From Novosphingobium guangzhouense (GTDB lineage: Bacteria > Pseudomonadota > Alphaproteobacteria > Sphingomonadales > Sphingomonadaceae), in the NCBI RefSeq assembly GCF_002896965.1, contig NZ_LYMM01000062.1:124001-188000 (forward strand): 64,000 nucleotides of DNA. Reading direction: 5' to 3'. The translations under genes were made by a program, and so were the position numbers. Under the pieces are notes generated by a model. It was not told the origin of the DNA, did not search any database, and worked only from the letters and a program-made list of their open reading frames with translations. Below are positions 32,874-43,959 of this stretch, piece after piece (positions within the stretch are counted from its first letter, which is position 1; the number at the start of each line of letters is the position of its first letter).

Positions 32874-33659
32874 TTACTTCGGCCCCATGCGGATCGCACC
32901 GTCGAGACGGATCGATTCGCCGTTGAGATAGTCATGCTCCAGCATGAACAGCGCCAGCTTGGCGTATTCCTCCGGCTTGCCCAGACGCTTGGGGAACGGC
33001 ACCATGGCCGCCAGTGCATCCTGCACGCCCTGGGGCATCCCGGCCATCATCGGCGTCTCGAAGATGCCCGGCAGGATAGTGTTCACGCGAATGCCCTCAC
33101 TCATCAGATCGCGCGCGACCGGCAGCGTCATCGCCAGTACGCCGCCCTTCGACGCGGCATAGGCGGCCTGCCCGATCTGCCCGTCCTGTGCGGCAACGCT
33201 GGCAGTATTGACGATAGCCCCGCGCGAACCGGCAGCATCGACCGGCTCAAGCGCGGCCATGCCTGCGGCGGCCTTGCTGATGCAGCGGAAGGTGCCGACA
33301 AGGTTGATCGCGATCGCCTTCTCGAACAGCGCCATGTCATGGGCGCGCGGCTCGCCGGTTTCGCGATTCTTGCCCACGGTCTTGGCGGCAGGCGCAATCC
33401 CTGCGCAGTTCACCAGCACCCGCTCCTGCCCGTGCGCGGCGCGTGCCTTGGCGAATCCGGCGATCACGCTGTCCTCGTCCGTGACATTGACCGCGCAGAA
33501 CACGCCGCCGATCTCTGCCGCCAGCGCCTCTCCGGCATCGGCATTGAGGTCGAAGATGGCCACCTTGACGCCCTTTTCCGCCAGCGCCCGCGCCGTGGCG
33601 GCGCCCAGACCGGAGGCCGCGCCAGTGACCACCGCAGAGAGCGAACTGTCCAGTTTCAT
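32874..33659 (-). CDS. SDR family 3-hydroxyacyl-CoA dehydrogenase-like enzyme
   Basis: This 261-residue short-chain dehydrogenase resembles 3-hydroxyacyl-CoA dehydrogenase type 2 (HSD10-like). All hallmarks are present: TGAASGLG cofactor loop (12-19), FDLN suggesting NAD, NCAG (84-87), the catalytic tetrad Asn119, Ser154, Tyr167 and Lys171 (YAASK), and the C-terminal LNGESIRLDGAIRMGPK. Long segments match the SDR at 4096-4890, which has lost two of these motifs. AGGAAA precedes the ATG. It heads an operon with the TetR regulator and a small protein. Confidence 0.9.
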   Translation of the reverse strand: MKLDSSLSAVVTGAASGLGAATARALAEKGVKVAIFDLNADAGEALAAEIGGVFCAVNVTDEDSVIAGFAKARAAHGQERVLVNCAGIAPAAKTVGKNRETGEPRAHDMALFEKAIAINLVGTFRCISKAAAGMAALEPVDAAGSRGAIVNTASVAAQDGQIGQAAYAASKGGVLAMTLPVARDLMSEGIRVNTILPGIFETPMMAGMPQGVQDALAAMVPFPKRLGKPEEYAKLALFMLEHDYLNGESIRLDGAIRMGPK

Positions 33660-33730
33660 GCCGATTTCCTTTTCTCTGCGCGCCCTATGCCGATCCGGTA
33701 AAGCGAGCCAACCATTTTGCGCGATGCGGT

Positions 33731-33746
33731 TTAATCAACCGATTAA
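33731..33746. promoter_or_regulatory. Candidate TetR operator
   Basis: TTAATC (33731-33736) and GATTAA (33741-33746) form a perfect dyad around AACC, 72 bp upstream of the SDR start. Short AT-rich dyads with a 4-bp centre are typical of TetR family sites, and the operon's own TetR gene is the obvious partner. Confidence 0.5.
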
Positions 33747-34008
33747 GTGCCCCGCGCCGCAGGGTCAATCCGTTGCACATGAACGACAAGCAACAACGCA
33801 ACAGGATTTCACCGGGGCGATGCCGCACGCAAGAAACACTGTGGACAATGCCCATATGCAACAGGTCTATTGTTTGCCGTAATTGGCTTGAATCCTCGCC
33901 CCATCACCCATGGCCGGCGACTGCGTGCCAATGCGTGTTGCGCCATTACCACAACCGGCGACCCATTTTTTGCAACTCGGCAAAATCCATTGAAAGGAGA
34001 ACACTCCG

Positions 34009-34025
34009 GCGCAACAAGATTGCGC
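34009..34025. promoter_or_regulatory. Dyad upstream of TonB receptor 1
   Basis: GCGCAA (34009-34014) and TTGCGC (34020-34025) flank a 5-nt spacer about 100 bp before the receptor start. A related dyad, CGCAAC-GT-GTTGCG, precedes receptor 2 at 37284. They may be operators or leader hairpins. Confidence 0.3.
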
Positions 34026-34127
34026 ATGGCATCACGATGCGTGCGCGCATCAGAAAGCCAGCAACGGGTCATCAGTCGGAATTGGTCACGCATCCGCCTG
34101 ATGAACGAAGCAACAAGGGACACAAAA

Positions 34128-37100
34128 GTGAAAACCACCATCCAGAAGGCCGCGCTGCGCGGCGCGACAAGCCTTACGGCTTTCGCACTGCTGTGCGGAA
34201 CCGCGCACGCGCAGGACGCAGCTCCGCAGACCGCGGAAGAGACGGCCGCAGACGATTCGAATGTCATCGTCGTCACCGGCTCGCTGCTGCGCCGCACCGA
34301 TGCTGAAACGGCATCGCCGGTCACCGTGATTTCGGCCGACAACTTCGAGCAGCGCGGCATCAACACCGCTGCCGAAGCCCTGCAGCGCCTTTCCGCCAAC
34401 GGTTCGGGCACCATCTCGGAAGGCTGGAACAACGGCAATAACTTCGCAGCCGGCGCCAACGCCGTTTCGCTGCGCGGCCTGACCGTTCAGAACACCCTGA
34501 CGATCTTCGACGGCATGCGCATGGCCATGTATCCCGTCGCGGACGACGGCCACCGCAACTTCGTCGACCTGAACTCGATCCCCGACGCGGTGATCGATCG
34601 CATCGAAGTCGTGAAGGACGGCGCTTCGTCGACTTACGGTGCTGACGCGGTTGCCGGCGTGATCAACGTCATCACCAAGAAGCAGGTTCAGGGCGTACAC
34701 GCGAACCTCTCGAACGGCATTTCCGACCACGGCGACGGCAGCGAACAGCGCATCGACGTCACGGTCGGACACGGCGATCTCGAAACCGACGGTTTCAACG
34801 TCTACGTCAGCGGCATGTACCGCAAGAACGAAGAGATCTACGCGCGCAACCGCGGCTATCCCTTCAACACCGGCTACCTCGGCGGCATCTGCAACGACGC
34901 CGGCAGCTGCCTTAACACGCCCACCCGCTGGTACACGTTCGGTGTCAACCCGAACGGCACGCTTGGTGGTTCGACCATCCCGCTCGCCCCGATCGTGGGC
35001 CGCGGCGACGAAAACGGCGTGTTCCGTGACGATGAGGGTGACCTGCTGCTGGGTGCGGACGGCAACCCCGTCAGCCGCTATCAGCTCCTGAACCCGGACT
35101 GCGCGGCGTTCAACTCGACTCCGACGACTCTGCCTGCAAGCGCGTCCGGCGGCGGCCTTTACGGCCCCAACGTCTGCTCGGCTGACCTCAAGGACCTTTA
35201 CGCAACCATCCGTCCGGAAACCAAGCGCTATGGCTTCGCCGGTCGCGCGACGGTCAAGCTTGGCGAGAAGGCGGAAGCATTCGTCTCGGTCGACTGGACC
35301 AAGACCAGCACTTACGCCCAGCTCAGCCCTGCCGCGTTCCCGAACTCGACCCCGCCGCCGAGCAGCGCAAGCTGGTCGCAGGTCGTCCTGCCGGTTTATG
35401 TCTGCTCTGACGGCACTGCCACGTTCTCGAACGGCATTAACGTCAGCTCGGGCTGTAACGCTGCCAACGGCACGCTCAACCCGAACAACCCCTTCGCTTC
35501 TGAAGGCCTGACCGCAGTGCTGCGCGGTCGTTATGACAAGCCGCAGACGGTTGAAACGGGTGCGCGTTCGATGCGTGTCCAGGCAGGCGTCAACGGCACC
35601 TTCGGCAGCGACGACGAATGGGCTTACACCCTCGGCGCCACCGCTTCGGAAGTGCAGCTGACCCGCACCAGCCGCAACTACCTGATCCCGCAGCGCCTTG
35701 CCGACCTTATCGCAACCGGTGAGTACAACTTTGCGCAGCCCTGGCTGAACTCGCAGGAAGTGCGTGACTACGTGGCTCCGGTGAACCGCAAGGTTTCGAC
35801 CTCCAAGCTGTGGCAGGTCGAAGGCACCATCCAGCGCGCACTCTTCGAACTGCCCGGCGGTTCGCTGCAGGTCGCTGTCGGCGCTTCGTATCGCAAGGAA
35901 TCGCTCGACGACCAGTCGGCCAACCCTGCCAACGATGCCGATCCGTATGACCGTTACTTCACCATCAACGCAGTCGGCGCAGCCGGCAGCCGCAACGTGA
36001 AGTCGGCCTTCTACGACATCAGCGCCCCGATCATCGATCAGGTCGAACTGTCGGCTTCGGGCCGCTACGACAGCTACTCTTCCGGTCAGAAGAACTTCTC
36101 GCCCAAGTTCGGCGTGAAGATCAAGCCGATCGAACAGCTCTTGCTGCGTGGTACCTGGTCGAAGGGCTTCCGTATCCCTTCGTTCAACGAAGCATACGGT
36201 CTGCCGACCACCGGCTACACCAGCTTCTCGATCGACTGTGAAGAGTACGTGGCTTACTGCGCCTCGCACAACAACAACAACTACGTGACCGCGGCCTACA
36301 GCCTCGGTCGTACCGGCACCGGCAACCCCGAGCTCGATCCCGAGAAGTCGACCAGCTACACCCTGGGCGCCGTCTTCGAACCGATGCGCAACGTCAGCTT
36401 CACTGTGGATTACTTCCGCACGAAGATTAAGGGCATCATCGGCGGCGTCTCTGCCGACGAACAGAATGCGGCTCTGGACGCCTACCTGACCACCGGAAAC
36501 ACCAACGCGGTTGAAGGCGTGACCATCCGTCCGCTCGATGCCGACCCGGCATTCCCCGGTGCGCTCGCCAACCCGGGCTTCATCGAATACTCGTACACCA
36601 ACGGCGACTCGCAGGTTGTCGAGGGTATCGACTTCGGTGCGAACGTTTCCTACGACTTCGGTCCGGTTACCTGGACGAGCAGCCTCGATGCCTCGTACCT
36701 CATCAAGTACGAAATGATCCGTGCAAACGGCAGCGTCGAGCGTTACGACGGCTCGCTCAGCCCCTGCGACTACACCTCTTGCTCGGGTTCGCCCAAGTGG
36801 CGTGGTTCGTGGCAGAACACCTTCACCATGGGTAAGGTGTCGCTGACCGGTACGGCGTACTACACGCACGGTTACGACCTGTGGTCGGTCGACTACAGCG
36901 GCACCGGCTGCGGCACCGGCGACAACGCCGTGAACTACCCCGATGGTTCGGCCGTGAAGTGCAAGGTCGGCGCGCAGTGGAACTTCGACATTTCGGCGAA
37001 CGTCCAGGTCAGCGACAACTTCTCGATCTATGCGAACATCCTCAACGCGTTCGCGATCAAGCCGAAGTTCGATCCGATGGCTGCGTACTCGATCTTCAAC

Positions 37101-37172
37101 TACAACCCGGCGTGGGGCCAGGCCAACATGGTCGGCCGTTACTTCCGCCTGGGCGCGAAGGTCGACTTCTAA
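34128..37172 (+). CDS. TonB-dependent outer-membrane receptor 1
   Basis: This 1014-residue receptor imports a large or scarce ligand across the outer membrane using TonB. A signal peptide covers about residues 1-30 (SLTAFALLCGTAHAQ). A TonB-box-like NVIVVTG is followed by the plug domain with TASPVTVISADNFEQRG, LRGLTVQNTLTIFDGMRM and IDRIEVVKDGASSTYGADAVAGVINVITKK. The barrel contains FSPKFGVKIKPIEQLLLRGTWSKGFRIPSFNEAYG and ends in Phe (RLGAKVDF), as barrels do. I chose the GTG at 34128: its CAACAAGGGA leader matches that of receptor 2. Codons ending in T are common, as in highly expressed genes. The substrate is unknown. Confidence 0.92.
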   Translation: MKTTIQKAALRGATSLTAFALLCGTAHAQDAAPQTAEETAADDSNVIVVTGSLLRRTDAETASPVTVISADNFEQRGINTAAEALQRLSANGSGTISEGWNNGNNFAAGANAVSLRGLTVQNTLTIFDGMRMAMYPVADDGHRNFVDLNSIPDAVIDRIEVVKDGASSTYGADAVAGVINVITKKQVQGVHANLSNGISDHGDGSEQRIDVTVGHGDLETDGFNVYVSGMYRKNEEIYARNRGYPFNTGYLGGICNDAGSCLNTPTRWYTFGVNPNGTLGGSTIPLAPIVGRGDENGVFRDDEGDLLLGADGNPVSRYQLLNPDCAAFNSTPTTLPASASGGGLYGPNVCSADLKDLYATIRPETKRYGFAGRATVKLGEKAEAFVSVDWTKTSTYAQLSPAAFPNSTPPPSSASWSQVVLPVYVCSDGTATFSNGINVSSGCNAANGTLNPNNPFASEGLTAVLRGRYDKPQTVETGARSMRVQAGVNGTFGSDDEWAYTLGATASEVQLTRTSRNYLIPQRLADLIATGEYNFAQPWLNSQEVRDYVAPVNRKVSTSKLWQVEGTIQRALFELPGGSLQVAVGASYRKESLDDQSANPANDADPYDRYFTINAVGAAGSRNVKSAFYDISAPIIDQVELSASGRYDSYSSGQKNFSPKFGVKIKPIEQLLLRGTWSKGFRIPSFNEAYGLPTTGYTSFSIDCEEYVAYCASHNNNNYVTAAYSLGRTGTGNPELDPEKSTSYTLGAVFEPMRNVSFTVDYFRTKIKGIIGGVSADEQNAALDAYLTTGNTNAVEGVTIRPLDADPAFPGALANPGFIEYSYTNGDSQVVEGIDFGANVSYDFGPVTWTSSLDASYLIKYEMIRANGSVERYDGSLSPCDYTSCSGSPKWRGSWQNTFTMGKVSLTGTAYYTHGYDLWSVDYSGTGCGTGDNAVNYPDGSAVKCKVGAQWNFDISANVQVSDNFSIYANILNAFAIKPKFDPMAAYSIFNYNPAWGQANMVGRYFRLGAKVDF

Positions 37173-37195
37173 ACCGTCAGGTTAAGTCAGAAAAC

Positions 37196-37229
37196 GGGGG
37201 CGGTCTCTTCGGAGGCCGCCCTCTTTTTT
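37196..37229 (+). terminator. Intrinsic terminator after TonB receptor 1
   Basis: A 12-bp stem (37196-37207 with 37212-37223) closed by a TTCG tetraloop is followed immediately by TTTTTT. This is a textbook rho-independent terminator, 24 nt after the stop codon. Confidence 0.93.
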
Positions 37230-37283
37230 GTGCCTGGCAATTGCAGGAATTCGATCGCTCGGACGCTTCTGGCAACGGTTTGT

Positions 37284-37297
37284 CGCAACGTGTTGCG
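37284..37297. promoter_or_regulatory. Dyad upstream of TonB receptor 2
   Basis: CGCAAC and GTTGCG flank a 2-bp centre (GT), about 150 bp before receptor 2, in a locally AT-rich stretch after the receptor 1 terminator. It is a candidate operator. Confidence 0.3.
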
Positions 37298-37446
37298 ATG
37301 TTACAACGCATTACGTATATGTTTCAGTTTCTTTGCAAATCTCTGTTGCAGTCGCAGATTCCAAAGGCAGGATAAGCGGCATCGACCCGGATTTCCGGCC
37401 GGGTCGCGGGCCATAGGTCCGCATGAAGGCAACAAGGGGACACACC

Positions 37447-40434
37447 ATGAAAACCTCAAGGAGCGCGCTGCTTCTTGGCGTCGCCGCGATTCCGGCGATA
37501 GCCGTTCTGGCCGCCGCGCCCGCACGGGCGCAGGACACCGGCGCTCAGGACAGCACCGAGGCTGCCGAAGACGCTGGAGATTCCATCGTCGTTACCGGCA
37601 CTCGTATCACCGTGCCTGCCGGCTTCGACAATCCGAACCCGGTCGTTTCGATCACTTCGCAGACGATCGAACAGTCGGGCCAGGTCAACATCACCGAATT
37701 CCTGACGCAGAGCCCGGCCCTGCTCGGTTCGCGCCGCGCCATCGACTCGGCGGGCTCCAACCTGCCCAACGGCCAGCTCACCGGCGTCAACCTGCTCAAC
37801 CTGCGTAACCTCGGCACGGCGCGCACGCTGGTGCTGGTCGATGGCCGCCGCCACGTGGCGGGCTATCCCGGCACCGCATCGGTCGATACCAACACCATCC
37901 CGACCGACCTGATCGAAAGCGTCGACGTGCTGACCGGCGGCGTCTCGGCGATCTACGGTGCGGACGGCGTTTCGGGCGTGGTCAACTTCATCATGAAGAA
38001 GGACTTCGAGGGCCTGCGCATCCGCGCGCAGAACTCGATCTCGCAGCGCGGCGACGCGGGCGAGAAGTTCCTTGCCGCCACGGCCGGTACCAACTTCGAC
38101 GACGGCAAGGGCAACATCACCGTTGCCTACGAATTCAACAAGACGGACCGCTTCTCGCAGCGCAAGCGCCTGAACTACGGCAAGACCGGCCCGACCTGGA
38201 CCTTCGTGCGCAATCCTGCCGACGGCGCGCCCGGTTCTGCCAGCGATGATCCGAACGTGCCCGACCGCGTCCTGATGAACAACCTGCGCTGGGCAGACAG
38301 TTCGATGGGCGGCGCAATCGACATCGACTTTGACGGCGTCCCCGACTTCACCGGCGAAGGCACGCCCTATGATCTGGGCACTTACGTTCCCGGAACGGCG
38401 TTCACCGTGGGCGGCGACAGCACTCCGCGCGATTCCTATTACGGCGACTACACGCCGTACCTGCGGCGCCACATGTTCAACGTCATGGGCCACTATGAAG
38501 TCAGCCCCGCGCTGAACTTCTACGCCGAAGCCAAGTATGTGAAGTCGAAGGCGTTCACATATGCACAGCCGACCTATGACTTCTTCACCGAACTGTTTGC
38601 GGATAACTACTACCTGAACGAGCGCTTCGGCGCCGATGCACCTGATGGCGCACTGGTCAGCCGCGACAACTTCGACTTCGGCATCCGCCGTTCCGAGCTG
38701 GACCGTGAACTGTGGCGCACCGTCGTGGGCGCCAATGGCGACCTGACCCCGCACCTCAAGTACGATGCCTCGTTCGTCTTCGGACAGTCGACGCAGCGCG
38801 CAACCGCTTCGGGCGATCGCATCCTTGATCGCTACTCGGCCGCGCTGGATGCGGTGTCGGACGGCAACGGCGGCGTCACCTGCCGCATCAACCTTCCCGG
38901 CCAGACCGAAATCATGGGCAACAGCTATGGCTCGCCCTACTACGCGGGCGCTCCGCTGACGTTCCAGCCCGGCCAGTGCGTGCCGCTCAACGTGCTGGGC
39001 AACGGATCGCCTTCGCCCGAGGCTCTGGCGTTCATTCTCGCTACGCACACCGACTATGCGCGTCTGCGCCAGTATGTCGGTTCGGCATCGATCTCGGGCG
39101 ATACCGGCGGTTTCTTCGAACTTCCGGGCGGTCCGATCGGCTTCGCGGCCGGCCTTGAATACCGCAAGGAAAGCAGCCGTCAGGTTCCTTCGTACTACAC
39201 GCAGAACGGCTTCCTTGCCGACAGCGCGCAGGCGACGATCGATACCGGCTCCTACGACGTCAAGGAAGCCTATGCGGAAGTCCGCCTGCCGATCCTGCTC
39301 GACGCACCGCTCGCGCATGAACTGAGCCTGGGCGGCGCCTTCCGCGTGTCCGATTACTCAACGGTCGGCACCACCACGGCATGGAACGTGAGCGGCACTT
39401 ACGCACCCATCACGGACGTTTCGTTCCGCGGTACGTACTCGGTCTCGGTCCGCGCACCGAACATCACCGAACTGTTCGCCGGCACCAGCGGCGGTTACGA
39501 GTTCATCACCGACCCCTGCGGTCCGGAGCGTATCGCCGAGGGAACTTCGACGCGCGCTGCCAACTGTACCGCAGCGCTGACGGCAGCAGGACTTACCCCG
39601 CAGCAGATCATCAACTTCAACCCGGCCGACGATCAAACCTCGCCGCAGAACAGCAGCCTGCTGGGAACCCAGGGCGGCAACCCGAGCCTGCGCGAAGAAA
39701 AGGCCAAGACCTGGACCGCAGGCGTCGTGCTGCGTCCCCAGTTCCTGCCCGGCTTCACGCTGAGCGCCGACTGGTACAACATTCGTATCACGCAGGCGAT
39801 CAACTACTCGACCGCGCAGGACATCGTCGATCTGTGCTACGATCAGCCGACGCTTGAAAACCAGTATTGCTCGCTCATCAGCCGCAGCGGCACCACCGGC
39901 TACATCAACGACTTCAGCGTCGTTCCGCAGAACGTCGCCTCGTACAAGACCGCCGGTCTGGACCTCAACCTGAAGTATCGCTTCGAAGCCTCGCCCGAAG
40001 TGGGCAGCTTCATGCTGAGCCTGGTCGGCAACTATCTCAACAAGCTGGAATTCGTGCCCTCGCCCGGCGCGGTCGCGGAAAACGAGCGTGACAGCTCGGA
40101 TTACCCGGCACCCAAGTTCAGCGCGACCTTCGACCTTACCTGGATCAAGGGGCCGTTCTCGCTGAACTACGGCATCAACTGGTTCGACAAGACCCGCCGC
40201 GTCACGCGTGAGCAGGAAGCCGCGAACCCCGACTACGTGCCCGCCGGCTATATCTGGTACAAGGAAAAGTGGGAGCACGAACTGTACGCATCGTACAACG
40301 TCGACGACCGCTTCACCCTGTACGGCGGCATCAACAACCTGTTCGATACCAAGCCTGACGTGGGCGCGGTGGCTTACCCGATCAGCGCGGTCGGCCGCTC
40401 GTTCTTCATGGGCATCAAGGCCAACGTGTTCTGA
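37447..40434 (+). CDS. TonB-dependent outer-membrane receptor 2
   Basis: The 995-residue receptor has a signal peptide (about 1-29, ending PARAQ), TonB-box-like DSIVVTG, and a plug domain with NITEFLTQSPALLGS, LRNLGTARTLVLVDGRRHV and LIESVDVLTGGVSAIYGADGVSGVVNFIMKK. The barrel ends FFMGIKANVF with the terminal Phe. The LVDGRR and YGADGVSGVVNFI signatures place it in the large sphingomonad receptor group that often takes up plant- or sugar-derived compounds or peptides; the ligand is not evident. AAGGGG lies 6 nt before the ATG. It is not a close duplicate of receptor 1. Confidence 0.93.
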   Translation: MKTSRSALLLGVAAIPAIAVLAAAPARAQDTGAQDSTEAAEDAGDSIVVTGTRITVPAGFDNPNPVVSITSQTIEQSGQVNITEFLTQSPALLGSRRAIDSAGSNLPNGQLTGVNLLNLRNLGTARTLVLVDGRRHVAGYPGTASVDTNTIPTDLIESVDVLTGGVSAIYGADGVSGVVNFIMKKDFEGLRIRAQNSISQRGDAGEKFLAATAGTNFDDGKGNITVAYEFNKTDRFSQRKRLNYGKTGPTWTFVRNPADGAPGSASDDPNVPDRVLMNNLRWADSSMGGAIDIDFDGVPDFTGEGTPYDLGTYVPGTAFTVGGDSTPRDSYYGDYTPYLRRHMFNVMGHYEVSPALNFYAEAKYVKSKAFTYAQPTYDFFTELFADNYYLNERFGADAPDGALVSRDNFDFGIRRSELDRELWRTVVGANGDLTPHLKYDASFVFGQSTQRATASGDRILDRYSAALDAVSDGNGGVTCRINLPGQTEIMGNSYGSPYYAGAPLTFQPGQCVPLNVLGNGSPSPEALAFILATHTDYARLRQYVGSASISGDTGGFFELPGGPIGFAAGLEYRKESSRQVPSYYTQNGFLADSAQATIDTGSYDVKEAYAEVRLPILLDAPLAHELSLGGAFRVSDYSTVGTTTAWNVSGTYAPITDVSFRGTYSVSVRAPNITELFAGTSGGYEFITDPCGPERIAEGTSTRAANCTAALTAAGLTPQQIINFNPADDQTSPQNSSLLGTQGGNPSLREEKAKTWTAGVVLRPQFLPGFTLSADWYNIRITQAINYSTAQDIVDLCYDQPTLENQYCSLISRSGTTGYINDFSVVPQNVASYKTAGLDLNLKYRFEASPEVGSFMLSLVGNYLNKLEFVPSPGAVAENERDSSDYPAPKFSATFDLTWIKGPFSLNYGINWFDKTRRVTREQEAANPDYVPAGYIWYKEKWEHELYASYNVDDRFTLYGGINNLFDTKPDVGAVAYPISAVGRSFFMGIKANVF

Positions 40435-40461
40435 TAATCAGGCATATGGCTGCATGAAATT

Positions 40462-40494
40462 CGGGCCGGGAAGCACTGCTTCCCGGCCCGTTTT
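40462..40494 (+). terminator. Intrinsic terminator after TonB receptor 2
   Basis: CGGGCCGGGAAG (40462-40473) pairs perfectly with CTTCCCGGCCCG (40479-40490) around CACTG and is followed by TTTT. It lies 27 nt after the receptor stop. Confidence 0.88.
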
Positions 40495-40505
40495 CCATCC
40501 CCTGC

Positions 40506-40539
40506 GAGCGGAGCGGGGACCGCTCCCCCCGCTCCGCTC
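40506..40539. terminator. Hairpin downstream of clpB
   Basis: A 13-bp stem (GAGCGGAGCGGGG at 40506-40518 with CCCCGCTCCGCTC at 40527-40539) has an 8-nt loop. It lies 30 nt past the clpB stop on the minus strand. No T-tract follows, so it may be a REP-like or RNA-stabilising hairpin. Confidence 0.45.
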
Positions 40540-40568
40540 CGGCTGGCGGGACAAAGCCCCGCGCAGCC

Positions 40569-43148
<2,580 letters not shown>

Positions 43149-43171
43149 CTTGGATTTGCCTCCTGATCCCA

Positions 43172-43202
43172 CCGAGATAGTGTTGCATTTATACAACACA
43201 AG
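43172..43202 (-). promoter_or_regulatory. RpoH (sigma-32) heat-shock promoter of clpB
   Basis: On the minus strand CTTG (43202-43199) is followed after 17 nt by ACTATCTCGG (43181-43172). This agrees with the alphaproteobacterial RpoH consensus CTTG-N17-CYTATNTNNG except for the first base of the -10 element. Transcription would start near 43165, just upstream of the clpB ATG. Confidence 0.8.
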
Positions 43203-43420
43203 GGCTGGCCTGCCCGATTTTCGATTATTCTGCAAAATTGCCCGCGAACCTTGATCGGGCGCAACGAGAACGGGCCGGAACCGGCTCCGCGCCAAAGATG
43301 GGTGAGGGTTACGGGAATTGCCAGAGGGGGCTTCGCCGGGGCGTTAAAACAGGCGCCCGCCTAGCCGCGCCGGAACCGCTGCCCTAGCCTTGCGGCGATA
43401 ACCCGACGGGAAGAGGCTCT

Positions 43421-43876
43421 ATGGCGAAATTCACACCCCAGCAGGCGGCAGACGTGCTTGCGATCAAGCAGGTCATCTACGAGTGGGGCGATGAACTCGA
43501 CATCCACAACGGCCTTGAAATGCGCAAGACCGGCTGCCTTTCCGAAGACGTGCGCTACAACGTGGGCGGCCAGTGGCGCGAAGGGCTGCAAGACGTAGAG
43601 GCGTTCTACAAGGGCCGTGCCGAAACCATGAAGGCGGGCGCCGGGCTCATGACCATGCGCCACATCATCACTTCGCTGCGCGTCGGGTTCGAAGCCGAAG
43701 ACCACGCCAAAGTGGGCTATCTGCTGGTCTTCTTCGCCGCGCTCGGCGACGGGCCTTTCGACACATACTGCGATCCGCTGGCGGTGGCGGACGTGAAAAT
43801 GGAATGCCGCCGCGATGCCGATGGGGAATGGCGCATATCGCTGTTCGATTCGGGACAGATCTTCAAGCGGGGGTAA
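43421..43876 (+). CDS. SnoaL-like (NTF2 superfamily) protein
   Basis: This 151-residue protein has the SnoaL_4-type NTF2 fold: an opening helix pair (QQAADVLAIKQVIYEWGDELDIHN), the sheet segments EDVRYNVGGQWREG and HIITSLRVGFEAEDHAKVGYLLVFFAAL, and the closing WRISLFDSGQIFKRG. It is only distantly like the SnoaL protein at 3384. No catalytic residues can be assigned. GGGAAGAGG precedes the ATG. It is divergent from clpB and upstream of the M16 lipoprotein gene. Confidence 0.75.
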   Translation: MAKFTPQQAADVLAIKQVIYEWGDELDIHNGLEMRKTGCLSEDVRYNVGGQWREGLQDVEAFYKGRAETMKAGAGLMTMRHIITSLRVGFEAEDHAKVGYLLVFFAALGDGPFDTYCDPLAVADVKMECRRDADGEWRISLFDSGQIFKRG

Positions 43877-43959
43877 AGGGAACGCCACACCCGCAAATTC
43901 GGGAAGGCCCTGCAAAGTTTGCCGCTGGCCAGCCGCAAACAAGCTGCTAACCTCCCCTG

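Larger units (their letters stand above)
33660..34127. other. 468-bp divergent control region
   Basis: No gene is visible here. The region separates the minus-strand SDR operon from the plus-strand TonB receptor and must hold both promoters. It contains the TetR-type dyad at 33731-33746, a dyad GCGCAA-N5-TTGCGC at 34009-34025, repeated CAAC/GCAAC words, and the AAGGGA ribosome site before the GTG start at 34128. Open frames crossing it have no coding character. Confidence 0.6.

Noticed and set aside
34086..36869. Long minus-strand open frame (927 codons) opposite TonB receptor 1
   Set aside because: It mirrors the receptor's codon pattern and shows no recognisable domain; the receptor on the plus strand is certain.
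43149..43420. CIRCE (HrcA) element before clpB
   Set aside because: The dyad here is TGTTG/CAACA, not TTAGCACTC/GAGTGCTAA, and it falls in the spacer of an RpoH promoter.
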